Shown here in pieces: positions 23,601 through 37,154 of a stretch of DNA of 64,000 nucleotides. Source of the DNA: Strigamia acuminata (Eukaryota > Arthropoda > Chilopoda > Geophilomorpha > Linotaeniidae); assembly GCA_949358305.1 (NCBI GenBank), contig OX442316.1, forward strand, positions 6,634,001 to 6,698,000, read 5' to 3'. Below the pieces are notes generated by a model. The model saw only the letters and a program-made list of their open reading frames with translations. It was not told where the DNA came from and did not search any database. Both the position numbers and the translations under genes were made by a program. The stretch's first letter is position 1, and each line of letters starts with the position of its first letter.

Positions 23601-26600
23601 GACGCAAAGCCTCGCCAATAATGTTTACTCGAGCATAAAAAATGGCCATTTTATCTTAGCCTAATTGCTAATGATAAAACTGAAATAAAACGCAATTGTG
23701 ATGTTTGTGAGGAACAAACTTGAGTTTAATATAAGAAAACATCCCACAGCACTGCAAACAACTATCATAAAGATATAAAAAAAGTGCCTTATGTATTTAA
23801 GCCCATGTCTTTTAGCAATCATTTTATTACTCGTAGCAGAGCTACTGTAAGAATAATGTTTTCATAACTAACATATTCCTTAAAGTTTCTGCCATTTTCA
23901 ATACAGATAATGGATGAAAAATGTCAAAATGACGTGTGTCGAACACGCTCCAAACAATACAAGGCGCCGCTATAGTGACAGCATTGAGATTGGTGAAAAT
24001 GGGGTTAACCGCCATGCAATGCAGCGGCGTAGGGAAACTTTTTCTTTTAAATTATTTTCTTTTGTAACAGCCTAGCTAAATAAGCAAGCGCACTTTCAGT
24101 TATACCTTGCTGTAAATATACATAAACTTCAATGGTTTCTTTTCTCTCAATAAATTACATTGGCTTTTATTTTTTTTTCGCCCCACTTCAAATTTAGTGG
24201 TGCCAACATGTGACTGGTATTAGAAAATGGCTTGAGTTAACGTCTGTTTAGGCTCCGATGTATATGTGCGCCCACAAATTAAGTTCATTAAACCAAAGTG
24301 TACGTGATTCGCTGGCGAAAACGTTTAAGAAATGTCTGGGGGTATTTAATTAAAACAGTTTTAAATACTCTCTGTATATTTTATTTATTTTCGGGAGAAA
24401 AAGTCTTTTAAGTGAATTCACCGTAGCCCTAATGCAATTTCACTGACTAAGTTGGAATGTCATTTGTGCTTAGACCCCTGAGTCCCTTTATCGATTTCAC
24501 TCTGTTCTGATTTTCTGCCTGAAAGGTTGAGGGTGCACAGTTCGGCTCCCACTGGACTTCACGCATGCGCGCAAATGATTCGTGAGATTGATGGAAGTCA
24601 GTTTAAAGTGTTTTGGCTTTAACTTTTTGGTCGGTAATTTGCTTTTTTTTATTTTGTTTTTAAAAAAAAATAAAAATAAAACTTAACCACGAAAGAATAA
24701 ATGTGAAATTTCATAATTGGCAAGCATTAAGCAACTATAAAAACAAATAAAAGTCATAAATTTTTTTTCTCCTCCTCTGTCAGTTGATCATCATTTAACT
24801 TAATTACACACTTGGCGGGTCTTTTCATATAATCATTCATTGAGTGAAAGAAGAAGTTGATGACTTTAATCAAAGACTATAAAATTAATTGGGTTTTCAT
24901 TATTAATATTGCCTAAATAAATTATGCATAATCTTAACTATATTAAAAAACATTACTACGAATTGTTATTTACTGCAAAATACAAAGGGCAAATCGATTT
25001 GAATTTGTCATTATACGTTTTCATGTAAAAAGAAAAAGGATACACAATAAATGACAGTGGATTAACGTACCTGACAACGTGTTACTGATTTATGAGCTCT
25101 GGGTGAAGAGCAGAACGCAATAGAAATAACCCTACCCAAACAACAAAGCGTTAGATTTTATATTTTTTTCTCGCCGATGATGCCGCGGAAATGAACCATT
25201 TGTTTGCTGCAGCCTTATCTTCGTGGTCAGCTTCGTGACCAAAAGAACTCAACACTACCGTGGACAGCTGCCACCAAATAAACATGTCACATATTGATTA
25301 GTGGCTTCCTTTAAAACAAGCTTTTAATTTAACATTACGTGATGACTGCTTCCATTCTACACGCACTTGTTTTTTTTTCCTTAGGCTTATTTTTTTTAAA
25401 AATTTAAATTTGCACTTTTTAAATTGGTATTTCTATTTGATAAAGCATTAAGAGTTGCACTGTTTTACAGTGAAGTTCAACGGTTTGAAGCAAAGAAAAC
25501 TAATCCCCTTTTCTTGCACGAACTAATTGCTGTTGTCGTTCAAGTTCAATGCTCCAGTGGTTTAATTATGTTTATTTTGCGCCTCTTGTACATTTTATAT
25601 ATTTCACAAACACTTTAAGTATAATTTTTGCTTAGCATTATTGTTGAATAACGACACTTGTGCGCACAATAATTATAACGTGCAATTTAAAAATTTAGTT
25701 ACAAGGTGAAATATACACAAACCTTTGACATAAAGTTTATATATAATGAAACAATTTTCAACGTTAAGTACACGACAAGGTCAACAAATTTGTGTTTGCA
25801 GTGGACGAAAGAGAGCGCAATGGCACGATCGTCCTTAAACAACAGTTTGGACTCATGATTTAATTGATAGTGTTTATTTTATTCATTCGTGAGGTCTTAA
25901 TGGACTTGGTTGGATAAGTACCGCATGTGCTTATATATAAACCCATTCCGAAACATTTCTATCGATTAAAAATTAAAATGATTTTTAATATTGAGGAAAA
26001 AATGTAGCGAGGAATCAAAGCAATCTGATTTCCATTTTAACTGAAAAATAATTTTTTTTTCTTTTTTTTTCAAAATTTTTATTGATGAAAAACGTGTGAG
26101 AATCACTGAAGTGGGCCTAGAAAAATTGTCGCATTCCAGCAATACGGAAAATAGCAGTACTCCGCTCACGTACAGCGTGCACAGAATCGTGAAACACAGC
26201 GTTTAGATATAAATACATATATATAAATTTTACAAACTATTTTCAGTTTAGGAATGTAATTCCAATATTATTGAATTTATAAATCGATTGGCGCCTTTTG
26301 AATTTCGAACACAAATATCAATTTTCCCGCACGACTTATTGAAATGCAGTGAAGCACCCAATTGGTCATAGGATTACCACTACACCAAAGATCACAAATT
26401 GCAATGTATACACACTGCAATACAATAGGATCTTTGATAGTACATGAAGTGGTTCCTTGAGCAGCGTGAATTGGTCCATTCATGACTATTAGCCAAATAA
26501 AGTAGTAATTTCTAATTCATTGCAAGTGTTGAACAAGCTAATGATTTCTTCTACACATATTCTGGCCACATTTAAATCAATTTGGTCCTGCTTTGTATTT

Positions 26601-27211
26601 TAGTTTATACATTATTGATCGGATAGATAGGATTTAGTATAAAATAATTTGCTTTTAATTGGGGCATTAAGCCAGGTTGAACAGCTAAGAACAAACATAA
26701 ACGACCATATCGACATAATTTTTGTTTACCATTACCATTTTGAGATATTTACTACACTCTCGTGTCTTGTTAAACATAGGATATAAATTGCGGGTGATGT
26801 AATATGGTTATTATCAAATAGCCAAATGATATTTTCGATATAAAATGTGATGCTTTTCGAAAACAGTCTGGAGTGTTTTTATTTTTAATTCGTGTTATTT
26901 TCGTATAAATTTTTAAAATAAATGTAAGCTGATTTGTTCGCGTTATTGTGTGTTTTATTTATATGTATAATATATGTATTACAAATTTTACAACTGCTAA
27001 ACTAATCAATAAAACGCACTGTCTACTTTTGTCACCAGGTGCCAGGTTGTTAAAAATAACCTCCCACTGTAGAAGTTGGCTTCATTCCTCATTCCAATCT
27101 CCAATGGTTCGCGTAGAGTGAGGCCACTCTCATTTAATACATGGAAGTAAGTTCACTGAACCAATTCAAGCGATGAAAACTTAGCTGGACAAAATAATTA
27201 CGCTTCAGATA
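20621..27211. other. Divergent intergenic region, BMP receptor / Beat gene
   Basis: 6.6 kb of AT-rich DNA with poly-A/T tracts. I see no gene, RNA gene or intact transposon. An NRF-1-like palindrome, GCATGCGCGC, lies near 24563. The Beat 5' UTR probably occupies the last few hundred bases. Confidence 0.5.
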
Positions 27212-30200
27212 ATGTGGCCAAAAGGAAATAACATTTTCGGATGCACGCTGCTTCTATGCTTAACACTTCTACAACAAGGTAATGCCAAAAAAAATTATTG
27301 TACTATTTGCGCTTTTTTTAAAAAAAAAAAAAAAAAAGAAAAAAACCTTTGCTTTTTTTTTTATTTAAAAGTGTAAATTTAAAGTAAACAAAACCATTTT
27401 AGAAATTCAAAGAGAGAAAAAAAAGTAATTATCTGATCTGAATTTAAGTTGTTTGTACTTCTTTATGTGCATCGTAAAGAAAAAATAATTTTATTTTTTA
27501 TTTTTTACTTTTCGATTACGGTAATACAAAAGCAAAAAAATTAAAATTAAAAAAAATGAAACTTTCATTTTGAATTGTTTTGTTTTTGCCTTCTAGTACT
27601 ATGATAATTAAAAGTCTTTTATTTTTAACAAGTAATGAAATTGAAATGGCCTTAAAACTAATTATCACACATGTGTAATATCAAAATTGCGTAGCGTGTC
27701 ATAAAAACATTGGATTATTTCTTGCTCAGCAATAAGGTGGTTTCATACTTATAGTGGGTGGAACCGAAATGAATATCCAATTACTGGGAAAACGTGACAA
27801 GAGTCCCCTTGTGGTTTATTCGACCATCCACCCACTTCCTAAGTCTCTAATGTATCAAAAATAACTTATGTAACTTAACATTGTGTGCGAACTAGAAAAG
27901 TGGTGTTATATGTGTTTTTGAATGGGGGTTATAAATTCGTTGATACAATCTTTACGGATAATTCTTTTAAAGCAAAGGTGAACGTGTATTTACAGAAAAA
28001 AAATCTAATTTCGTTTGAAAAAGTGTGATTTGCAATTTGATTGCATCAATAATTTATTGGAAACAAATGCGATATCAAATTTAAAATTGGAATTTGGATT
28101 TAATCGAAGTTAAGACTTCTGGAAGTACTTTTAAGGTTTATTGATCAACAAGCGTCAATCATGCAAAGATGTCTGTCACCTAAAAAAAAATGTGCTGCAG
28201 CAAAGCCGAAAATTGTTAGTGATTGGTCTACGATCAATATAGCAACTCGGAGACTTAAACTATTCTCTTTTTTTTTGTTGTTTAATACGATATTATTTTA
28301 AAATGCATGTGAAGAGATTTATCTTATTTTAAGCTTGTTTTATGCATACGATTTCCTTTGTAAATTTATACGTGAATTCTTAATTAAATTCGACATTAAT
28401 ATAGAATTATTTACTCATTAAAGTTCCTCCCAGGAAAATTGACAATTGATCAGTTTGAAAAAATCATCAGGTTTCCTAAGTTACGCTACTAAAAAGTTTC
28501 ATGACAACAGCATATTGCTTTTGAAAAAAATAGCAATTTTCATTAATTAAATTTTTTTTTTTTTTTGGTGAGTAAGACTACAAAAAACAAAATATAAAAA
28601 GTGATGTTAGCTGTATATATATAAAAAAAAAGGCGGAGAGAACTTGAAACTTTTTACATGGAATCAATAAACTGCGAAATAAATCAGGATCAATCTTGTT
28701 CGTATTAAACGCATTCTTTTTATTTACTTGACAAGACCCAAAAGTTTAAATTAAATCCTATAAGCAATGGCATTCATTCACGCAGCAATAAGCCAGAAAT
28801 AGACAACAATTTTGTCTTTTCATTTGCTTGAATAGAAATGATTTCTATGATGCAAACAAATGAAAATTTTGCCTCTAGGACGTTGAAATATGTAGAGATA
28901 AGGGAAAACCAGTCAACTTATTTTTTTTCATTAAACAACTGCACTTTTTATTATTTTATTTTTATTTATTTAACTACCACGTTTGTGCGCAACTCTATTT
29001 TCGATAAAAGCACATGTGTTTAATCAAAGTAGCTAAAAATTTCATCAAAAAACAAACACCGAGTCTAACATGTGCCGAATCTCTCAGTTTAAATTATTTA
29101 GATTGATTTAGATTGGCGTAATTTAGCATTTTCCGATGCCTGACGGCTGCCACCATATTCATTTTGCAAATATCAAAGTGTTTCTTTCAGAAGGTTACTG
29201 CCAGATTTCGGTTGAGACCAGTTCTATTTTTCTCTTTGTTTACACATCAATCAATATGTGAGTTGGTTAACTATATCTAATAGTGTTGTGTAAGATGTCT
29301 CTTTTCCCATCACTGAAGTGCTGAAGCGAAGGATGTGAGCAGACAAATCTTCTTTTCACGTGACACTGACCTAAGCTTAGATCTCCAAGACCTGTGTGAG
29401 AGAATAAATGTGTCCAATCCTGTGACAGTCAGAAAAGCTTGTAAATCAATCATTTCTTTACAGATAGATTGAATTTGACGATGAGGGAAGGTTAGTGCTA
29501 CTCTGGTGTTGCTATTGATAAATAAAGTAGCTGTTTTTTTGTGTAACAATTTTTTACTTACTTCAACAAATCAAGATCATTTTATTTGGTTTTGGTTCCA
29601 TTTTTTTTCTTTTTGCATTTATTTATGTATTTATATTTATTTGTTGCGGATCGCGTGCTACTATTTAACTATTTTCTCATGAATATTGCATGAGAATAAA
29701 TTGAATCCTGACATCCAACATTTTAAATCATCATGCAAAATTATTGTTTTTGCTATTCTAGTTTCATTAATTTTTGTTGTCGATATTTAACAGCATTTAA
29801 CCTTAACTTTTTCATTTTTGTTTTTTACTTACCGGTAGATAAAAAGAACTCCGTAATATTTTTTAGTTATTAACTTAAATCCTCGTGTTTTGTGCCATAA
29901 ATAATCTTAACAAGACTATGATCTTCCTGCTTACACGCAGTTTTACTTTACACATAGCAGCAAATAAGCCGTAGCTTCAAATAACTTTAGTTGGACACAT
30001 TTGCCGTAAAGAGAGATTAGTAGTCATTGATTTCGCACAGCTTAGGACTTATGTGTAAATGAGACAAGGATTATGAGTAATATCATATTAAAGGGGTTAT
30101 TACGGTAAAAGGATCCCTTTAATAACCTAAATTGTGTGCCAGTTATTAATACAATATTTGAATATACCCACACAAAAGTAAACTCATGCAAATCAATTTT

Positions 30201-32646
30201 GATGGATTTATTGATCAACAATGCTGACCAGAATGAAATTATTGACCATTCAACGTACAATTGAAATAACAAAACCTTATTGTTTATATAATTATACACA
30301 GCGCGTGGAAAACATTTTTAAACACAAAATAACAACGGAATAAGAATAATAGATTTTTCTTTTTCACATGTGTGAATCAAATGCGAACTTTTTCCCCTTT
30401 AGAAAATTTTTTTCAACGTTCAGCTAATTATAAGATAGTATAAATGATTTGGGTTCAAAGAAAGATAAGAAAATGAGATTTTACTCTGGATAAAAGCGCC
30501 GGTGATGATTCTCAGTGAGATTAAAGCATGGCAAAGATTAGAGGGGTTCAGCTAAAAATGATTACGATACCGGTATTAGTTTAAGACTCGTCGACCTCGT
30601 CACGACTCGTGAGACCCCCTCATTCATTTACTTATCATTTTAATTTTGTTTGACTTGGTAATATTGAACGTTACGGATATAACAAATGTTATCCTAGTGC
30701 TCATTAGACGCTCTTTCTGCGTAGAATGTATAAATTAAGTCATCAGAGACCAATTTCGCTGTATGAATACTGATAGGAAATTGAATCGTTAGACGCCAAA
30801 ATGATACGGAAAATATTTAGGCTGGCGATGATTAATCACTTTAAAGATAATTTAATTTATTACACGGTAAATTGATGAAATGTGTAGGAAATTTTTCAGG
30901 AAACAAAATTTGTTTATTCCTCTAAGCTTTAAAACATTGGAAAAAATGTAAAAAAATAAAAAATATAAATATTTTTTACAAGTTTTTTTTTCTTTTTCCT
31001 CCTTTCGTCTTTCAATTCAATTAGCCTACAGTGCTTCAAGTGTTTATATGCACCATTTAATCAACAACTCATTTGGAAATTCGTGTATTTGGTTGAAGAG
31101 AAACTTGCACATGTTAGAATTGAATCGTTTTGCCATTTTTAAAATAGTAGGGAAAAAAAGTAAAAATCAATTCTGGTTTCTCTAAAAGAAAGATTTACGA
31201 AATGTATGGTAAAATAATGCCTACATAAATTGTATCTTTTACAGGTGTACGTAGTTTAAATCTTCTGTCCGTCGACATTCCATCACACGTACATATTGGA
31301 CACTCGGTCATTCTGAAATGTCTATTCGAATTAGGCAATGACGAATTGTACTCAGTCAAATGGTACAGAGGGAAAGACGAATTTTATAGATATGTTCCTA
31401 AGGACAAACCACCTGGTCAAGTTTTCAGTCTGGAAGGGTTCAAAGTAAATGTAAGCAAATCTGTTAGAATATTTTTGACATGATGTTGGTTAAGTTACAT
31501 ATTTTTTTTTAAAACAAACAAAAAAAAGCAGCAAAAACATTTGCATTGATTTTTGTTTTTTATTTTTTATTTTTCTAAAAAAAAAAAGCAAACAGCCTCG
31601 AACAGTCATCAGGTGGTATTGGCAAACGTTGGCATAGCTGCCTCTGGTGAATTCAGATGTGAAGTTTCAGCAGAAGCTCCTTCTTTTCATACTGACTCTA
31701 TTTCTAAAAAAATGATTGTTATAGGTAAGGAATAGTATGATAATCTGATTAAAAAGAGGAAAGTTGTGCTCTTAATAAGCCTTTTTTTGGTGCTGAATAG
31801 ATCCCCCGCATCAAGGACCAAAAATCTCTGGAGGACAAAGTCAATATAACATTGGAGAACCGATTCGAGTTAACTGTTCAACGATTCAATCAAGCCCAGC
31901 TGCTACATTAGAATGGTTCATCAATGGTAAAAAGGTTATATTCTTTAGTATATGAAAATTATTTAAATTAAAAAGAAATATTTGTTTTTTGACGGAGTTT
32001 GGTTTAATTAAAATGAAATGTTTTTAAGTTTGTACAGCTAAATTTAAACTGCTTTTTCCTGGGGACAATTTTTGTTCCTATTTATCTTTACGAATCAAAT
32101 AAACTTCCTGAGATGATTTATGGTCATAAAAAAGTCATTATTTTAGTTTGGATATGTGTATTAATTTAAACATTAATTAAACTGCTGTGTGTATGTGTAC
32201 ATATGTCAGATAATAAAAATATTCTTGGATTTTTTTTTTTATTTCTAGGCTCCAGATACTGCACTAAGATTTTATCCGATAATAAGCCATCAAGATGGAT
32301 TGAATTCAAAAGTCCTCGGTCTAGAATTTTATGTATACGATCAACATTTCCAAGATGACGGCTTGAGACTCCAATGTGTAGCTAGTTTTCATCCTTTTTA
32401 TAGTGTGAGCAGTGAACAATCTATAACCAAGAGACATCACTCACTTTCTGTACTGGATATCAAAGAGGAGGATTTCAAACGAGGTAATAATTTCCATTCT
32501 TTTTCAAAGCAATGCATTAAAATACAACCTTTTCTTCTTCTTCCCCCTTATTCGCAGTTGGAAATAAAAACCAAAATTCAAAATTGTCTTCAAGTTCTAT
32601 TGTATTGATGAGTATAATTTATCTATTTACATTGCTGGTCAGATGA
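27212..32646 (+). CDS. Beaten-path (Beat) family immunoglobulin protein
   Basis: Six exons (27212-27278, 31245-31450, 31589-31724, 31801-31934, 32249-32483, 32558-32646) join in phase to 288 residues. A signal peptide (LLLCLTLLQQG) is followed by a first Ig domain with the Beat hallmarks ILKCLFELGNDELYSVKWY, RGKDEFYRYVPKDKP and FRCEVSAEAPSF, then a second Ig-like region (EPIRVNCSTIQSSPAATLEW, DDGLRLQCVASF). The C-terminus is Ser-rich then hydrophobic (LMSIIYLFTLLVR), fitting a GPI anchor. Beat proteins bind Sidestep partners in axon guidance. The start of exon 3 is the least certain junction because it follows an A-rich tract. The specific beat paralogue is not assigned. Confidence 0.93.
27279..31244 (+). 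other. First intron of the Beat gene
   Basis: 4.0 kb separating the signal-peptide exon from the first Ig exon. AT-rich with many homopolymer runs. No nested gene is visible. Confidence 0.6.
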
Positions 32647-35600
32647 ATCAAAAAGATATAAAAAGATAATAATGATCATTTAAAACAAATAAACTAATGT
32701 TGCAACCAATGGGAACCAACATTCGAAGCATATCTTTACTTGTATATAAAAACCAGAATCACAAACCATATTACAGTAGATACAATTTTAGATATTCGTT
32801 TAAAAAAAAATAAAAAATAAAAAATAAAAAAATAATTTGATGTTTTTGACATAATAATTTGATAGAAAGGCAATTTTGTTGGAGCCTTATTAGTTCTCTT
32901 TACTATATATGCATTACAAATCAAACATATCTGTTGGATTCTGGTGTCGCAGTAAATTCTAAAGTAAACTAATTTAACATTTACAATATAAATGTTGACA
33001 TCTCATAAAATAAAAAAGGATTTTTATAGATGACAGTTTTCTACTATTTTTTTATATATATTATTTCGTGTCATGGCAACTGTTAGTGATGCACTTAAAC
33101 ATTTATACCAAGGGTACTCTTGTTTATAAGTGTAGGACATCAAACTGACTGCAATGCCAGACAAGCTAGAAGATTGCCGAAAGCGTAGATAGATATCTGG
33201 CAAAACTGTGCTCTATCTACGTTCAATTTTTGCGCACTTTCTCTTCGCTGATGGCGCAGGAAAAAAGTAGACGCTAAGCAAAAGAAACGGAAATCTAATT
33301 ATTTTAAAACTTGTTAAGATTTAATTGAGTTATTCATATACATTTTAATTAGTACAGCTAGCTTAAAAGGGGGGCGAATGAAAAGTTGCTAATAGCAGGA
33401 AGAAAGAAAAACTGTAATGTGGTTTCTAAGTATCCCCCGAAGGACACTGAATCCCTGCAAAGACAGAGGACAAAAACAGGAAGTCAATAAATTAACATCT
33501 TAGCCGCAGAAATGTAAAGTAACATCTTTTTAGACGTTTATACTTTTTGTCGGATGAAATTTTAGGTTATTGGTAGTAAAGCTTTGTTGTCACACGTTTC
33601 GATCCAATAAATTTTATGTGCTCATAAAAACGAGTAATTTATTTTCTTTTTTTTTCTCTCGCCATATTGAATTAGATAAATTTGTTTTGCAATATGAGAA
33701 GAACGTGAGGTGGAAATTTTAGAAAGTTTAGAAATCGATAGTTCGGAATGAAACAGTGGGGATTATCTTGCGTTATTTATTTTTATCATCCATTGAAGTG
33801 GTCAAGTTGAAGTACAACATTCATTATACCCTTTTTCCTGAGGGAAGCTGTACTGACGTTGTGGTAATTACAGACAGAGTGTTCTGCAGACATTGCTTTT
33901 CTTTTGTGTTCATTTTTTTTTACTCTTTTCACAAAGTCGGTCTATTGTATTGGGAACAATGAAACCAACGTTTAATATTCTGTTAACATTCTTGGAAACT
34001 CGATCCCTATCTAAATTAAAACATGAGTGAACTAGAGGAAAATGACAAACTTTGACGAAAAGGAATTGTTCATCGTTAAACTTTCTTTTTATTTCGGTTT
34101 TCATTTTTTTTTTTCTTCTTCTTCTCAATGAAATCAATGAATAAGAAATTTCCAATTTTTTCTTTTCCCCTTCCTTTAAAACACCGAGTGGAGCCAATCA
34201 ATTGACAAAAAAATATTTGATTTCTCTCTTGATGCTTTTTAGTGAGTAATAATGTCCTTTTATTTACCTGTATAAACTGAAATCAATATTTTTTGGACTC
34301 ATCCAAACTAAAAGCTTATTACACAGCAATTTGGGTTTTTTATTTAACGAACAATTCCGCAAGGTTTTTATTTAATTTTAGCCTACTGGTTCTTCTGACT
34401 GAAGCTAAGGAATACTAATACCTCCATTCTGCCATCCTTGGGGTGTGGGAATTGGGCTTCTGGGAACGGAATATTAGTAGTCCATTGCCAAGGGTAAATA
34501 CAATTGCGAGTAAATTTTGCTTATTTGTTCCCACTATTGTGAATTAGAAGTACGAAATTGATTTTATTCAATATTGTAATTGAATAGAAATGAAAAATAA
34601 TTTCTTGTTGCACTTTATTGTGGTTGAAATTTTCAATTCGTGCAATGCAGCGAAGACAGACAAGGGGGGGGAAAAATCAGAGCTCCCACGCATGTTGTGT
34701 GTAACTTTAGCGTCATTTAATCTACGCCACGCCAAAAGTGCGAACCTCTAGAGAAAAATCTAAGAAGTAAAAGCCAAGTTTTAGTAAATTAAATATTTTT
34801 TTTTATTTCGAAATTTGCCCCGAGGGAAAAACTGAGGTTTCCATGCCATTACAACTTTTAGAAATTGGTCTTCTTCCCTTTTGGTAATTTAAATAACAAG
34901 AGCAAATTCGACTTTCAACTTTAACAGCCAATTTAAACTGTTTCCATGCAATTGACTAGCAAAGTTTAAATATACATATAAGTATATATAAAACATAAAA
35001 AAATGTTCTAAAAGCATTTTAAAAGGCAAATTTCACAATTTACCTCTCAGCTAATAAAAAAAAAAAATCCTATTCTTTCAGGCTACTTTGATCTCTTAAG
35101 ACCATGAAAAGTGTCTTTATCCTCTAGAACTATTGCACTAAAAAAAATCAATACATATAATATGAATCCATAAAATGATTGTAAAAAAAGCACAGTGGTG
35201 TGTCATGGGGTTTGATGCTGTGAGATTTTTCTTTTAGAAATATTTCTTATCTCTAATTTGTAAGTTTTTTACTCTCATGTTTGTAAAAAGCATCAAAGTT
35301 CTTAAGTACCGTAGAGAGGAGATTGAAACCGATGGTGAACTGCAGCTGCACTGCATTGCTTGTTGGGGGGGCCACGGTGTTCATCTTCACTGTAGAACAT
35401 TTTCGCCGAACTTGATTGATCAAGTCCCAAATTACTCCACTTTGATTACCTCTTGCACTGAAATTGTAAAAAATTACCCAATCCAGTTCGGTTTTAATCA
35501 AACATTAATGGAAATTTATTAGATCATTCAAATTTACTCGGAAATCAAAGAATTTGCTGCGGAAGATGCGAAATCAAGAAATTCGGAGATTGTAAACAAA

Positions 35601-36945
35601 GCTCATTTCATAAATTACCATATAATGAATAAATGACATTTATAAAAATAAATTCAAGCTTTTTGTTTTTATTTTATAAAACCTGAGATTACGTTAATTA
35701 AAGGTTGTTTACTGCCCCAGTATTGAGTTTTTACGATCTCTTCGAATGATTTCTTACTTTTTTCTGGTCAGTTATTTGGTTTTAAGGTTTCAAATGTCGA
35801 AACTAGAAGAAACCTTTGCCAAACCTTAACCTGATACAGCATATTTTAAAATTAAACATGTTATGGCTTTCAATATTTTTAGAATTTTAACGATTTATTA
35901 ATTTTTCAACATTGGTTCTAACTTTTAACAAAACTGTCTACAAATTACTCTAATGGAGTGTTTGCACAGTGGAATATGCAGCTGGGGTTCGACATTTAAA
36001 GATACTGATTCGATTACGGTATATATACGGTCTGGAGATAAGTGAGAGCTAAATTTTACTCGCAGTTGAAACTGAAAATAATTCATCTACCTAATAAGTT
36101 TCAACTAAATATCGGGCCTGTGTAGTTAAGATTACATCGATTTTATCCACATAAACTATTCACGAGCAAAGCAATCACACATACGAGCATTATAACCACC
36201 ACGACCTATTTTTGAGTGCATTGAAACAAAATGTGGATAGTTTATTCAACTCACGGTACATGAATAAACAATTGGTTGAATTTCACCGAAATAAAGTTGA
36301 TGAGCGGATTGACCATGTCATAACTGCATGGAAAAAAAAAATTAAATATTTACCGTCTCCTTCTCGTGTTGACGTTAAACTTAGACATTAAAAATAGATG
36401 GGTCGTTCAAGTAGAGTAACTATTTACTGCGAGTAAATTTATGACAGAAGCGCGCCCGGTTGATAAGTAGACGTGACTGTGGCTATAAATTAGAGGCGGA
36501 CGTACATCTTTACTTTGCCAACGACAACCATATCTGTAAATCAACTAGGGAGGACTGGATGTTGCATTATACATTACAAAATTAAAAGTAATAATTTAAT
36601 TAATTAAGTGGAAAGAAAAGCAAGGAAAGTAGAATTCATTTTGCCATTAGTGTTTTAACGAATGTAATAAAATAAGCATATGGCAAGCCCAACTGTGTCA
36701 ATATTGGGGAAGAAATAAAAAAAAAAAAACTCACCAAGCCAAAGTATGGAAGCCAATTATTCTCTACTTACTGGCCTAACTTTGGTTAGAAATAAATTGA
36801 TTGTATTATTGCATGTTGCCTACTATTATGCGACACGTGCTAAATTTTTCTACATTTGTCAGAAAATCAATGCACTAATTGCATCACTTCTGAAAATAAC
36901 CACTCGTGATGGCTTCAGAAATAAAGAGAGTGATTTAATAATTTA
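32647..36945. other. Intergenic region downstream of Beat
   Basis: AT-rich, with no convincing gene. It contains a perfect 10-bp hairpin at 33184-33221 and scattered short open frames without recognisable domains. Confidence 0.5.
33184..33221. repeat. Hairpin with 10-bp perfect stem
   Basis: CGTAGATAGA pairs exactly with TCTATCTACG across an 18-nt loop. The stem does not extend far beyond 10 bp, shorter than an animal microRNA precursor. Confidence 0.5.
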
Positions 36946-37154
36946 CTAAGTTGGATAATGTATAATATGCCACTTGTTAGGAGTTAAGTTTACAAAAGGA
37001 AGCGCTGGAAAGTCTTCGCGATCCGTTATAACACCCGGATGGATGTGTCTTTGTTTAGATACTGGAAATACTGCAGTCGGTGCCATTAGGAGGAGAGTTT
37101 CAATCTTCTCAGTCACTCCTAATTTAGTTACTTGCTCAATTAGGGTGTATATGG
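36946..37154 (-). CDS. Possible terminal coding exon, unidentified
   Basis: On the minus strand a strong pyrimidine tract and CAG acceptor (37155) precede 68 open codons ending at TAG. The composition is protein-like and not low-complexity (IEQVTKLGVTEKIETLLL, RHIHPGVITDREDFPALPF). I cannot identify the family and find no confident upstream exon, though another suspicious frame lies at about 37500-37640 on the same strand. It may be the last exon of an unrecognised gene or a gene or transposon relic. Confidence 0.25.

Noticed and set aside
30538-30620. Inverted-repeat-like block (GAGGGGTTC to GACCCCCTC with internal CACGACTCGTG)
   Set aside because: Pairing is imperfect and interrupted; no target-site duplication or transposase is visible.
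35253-35522. Opposed open frames near 35.4 kb
   Set aside because: Neither strand has recognisable domains or good splice signals; both look like chance.
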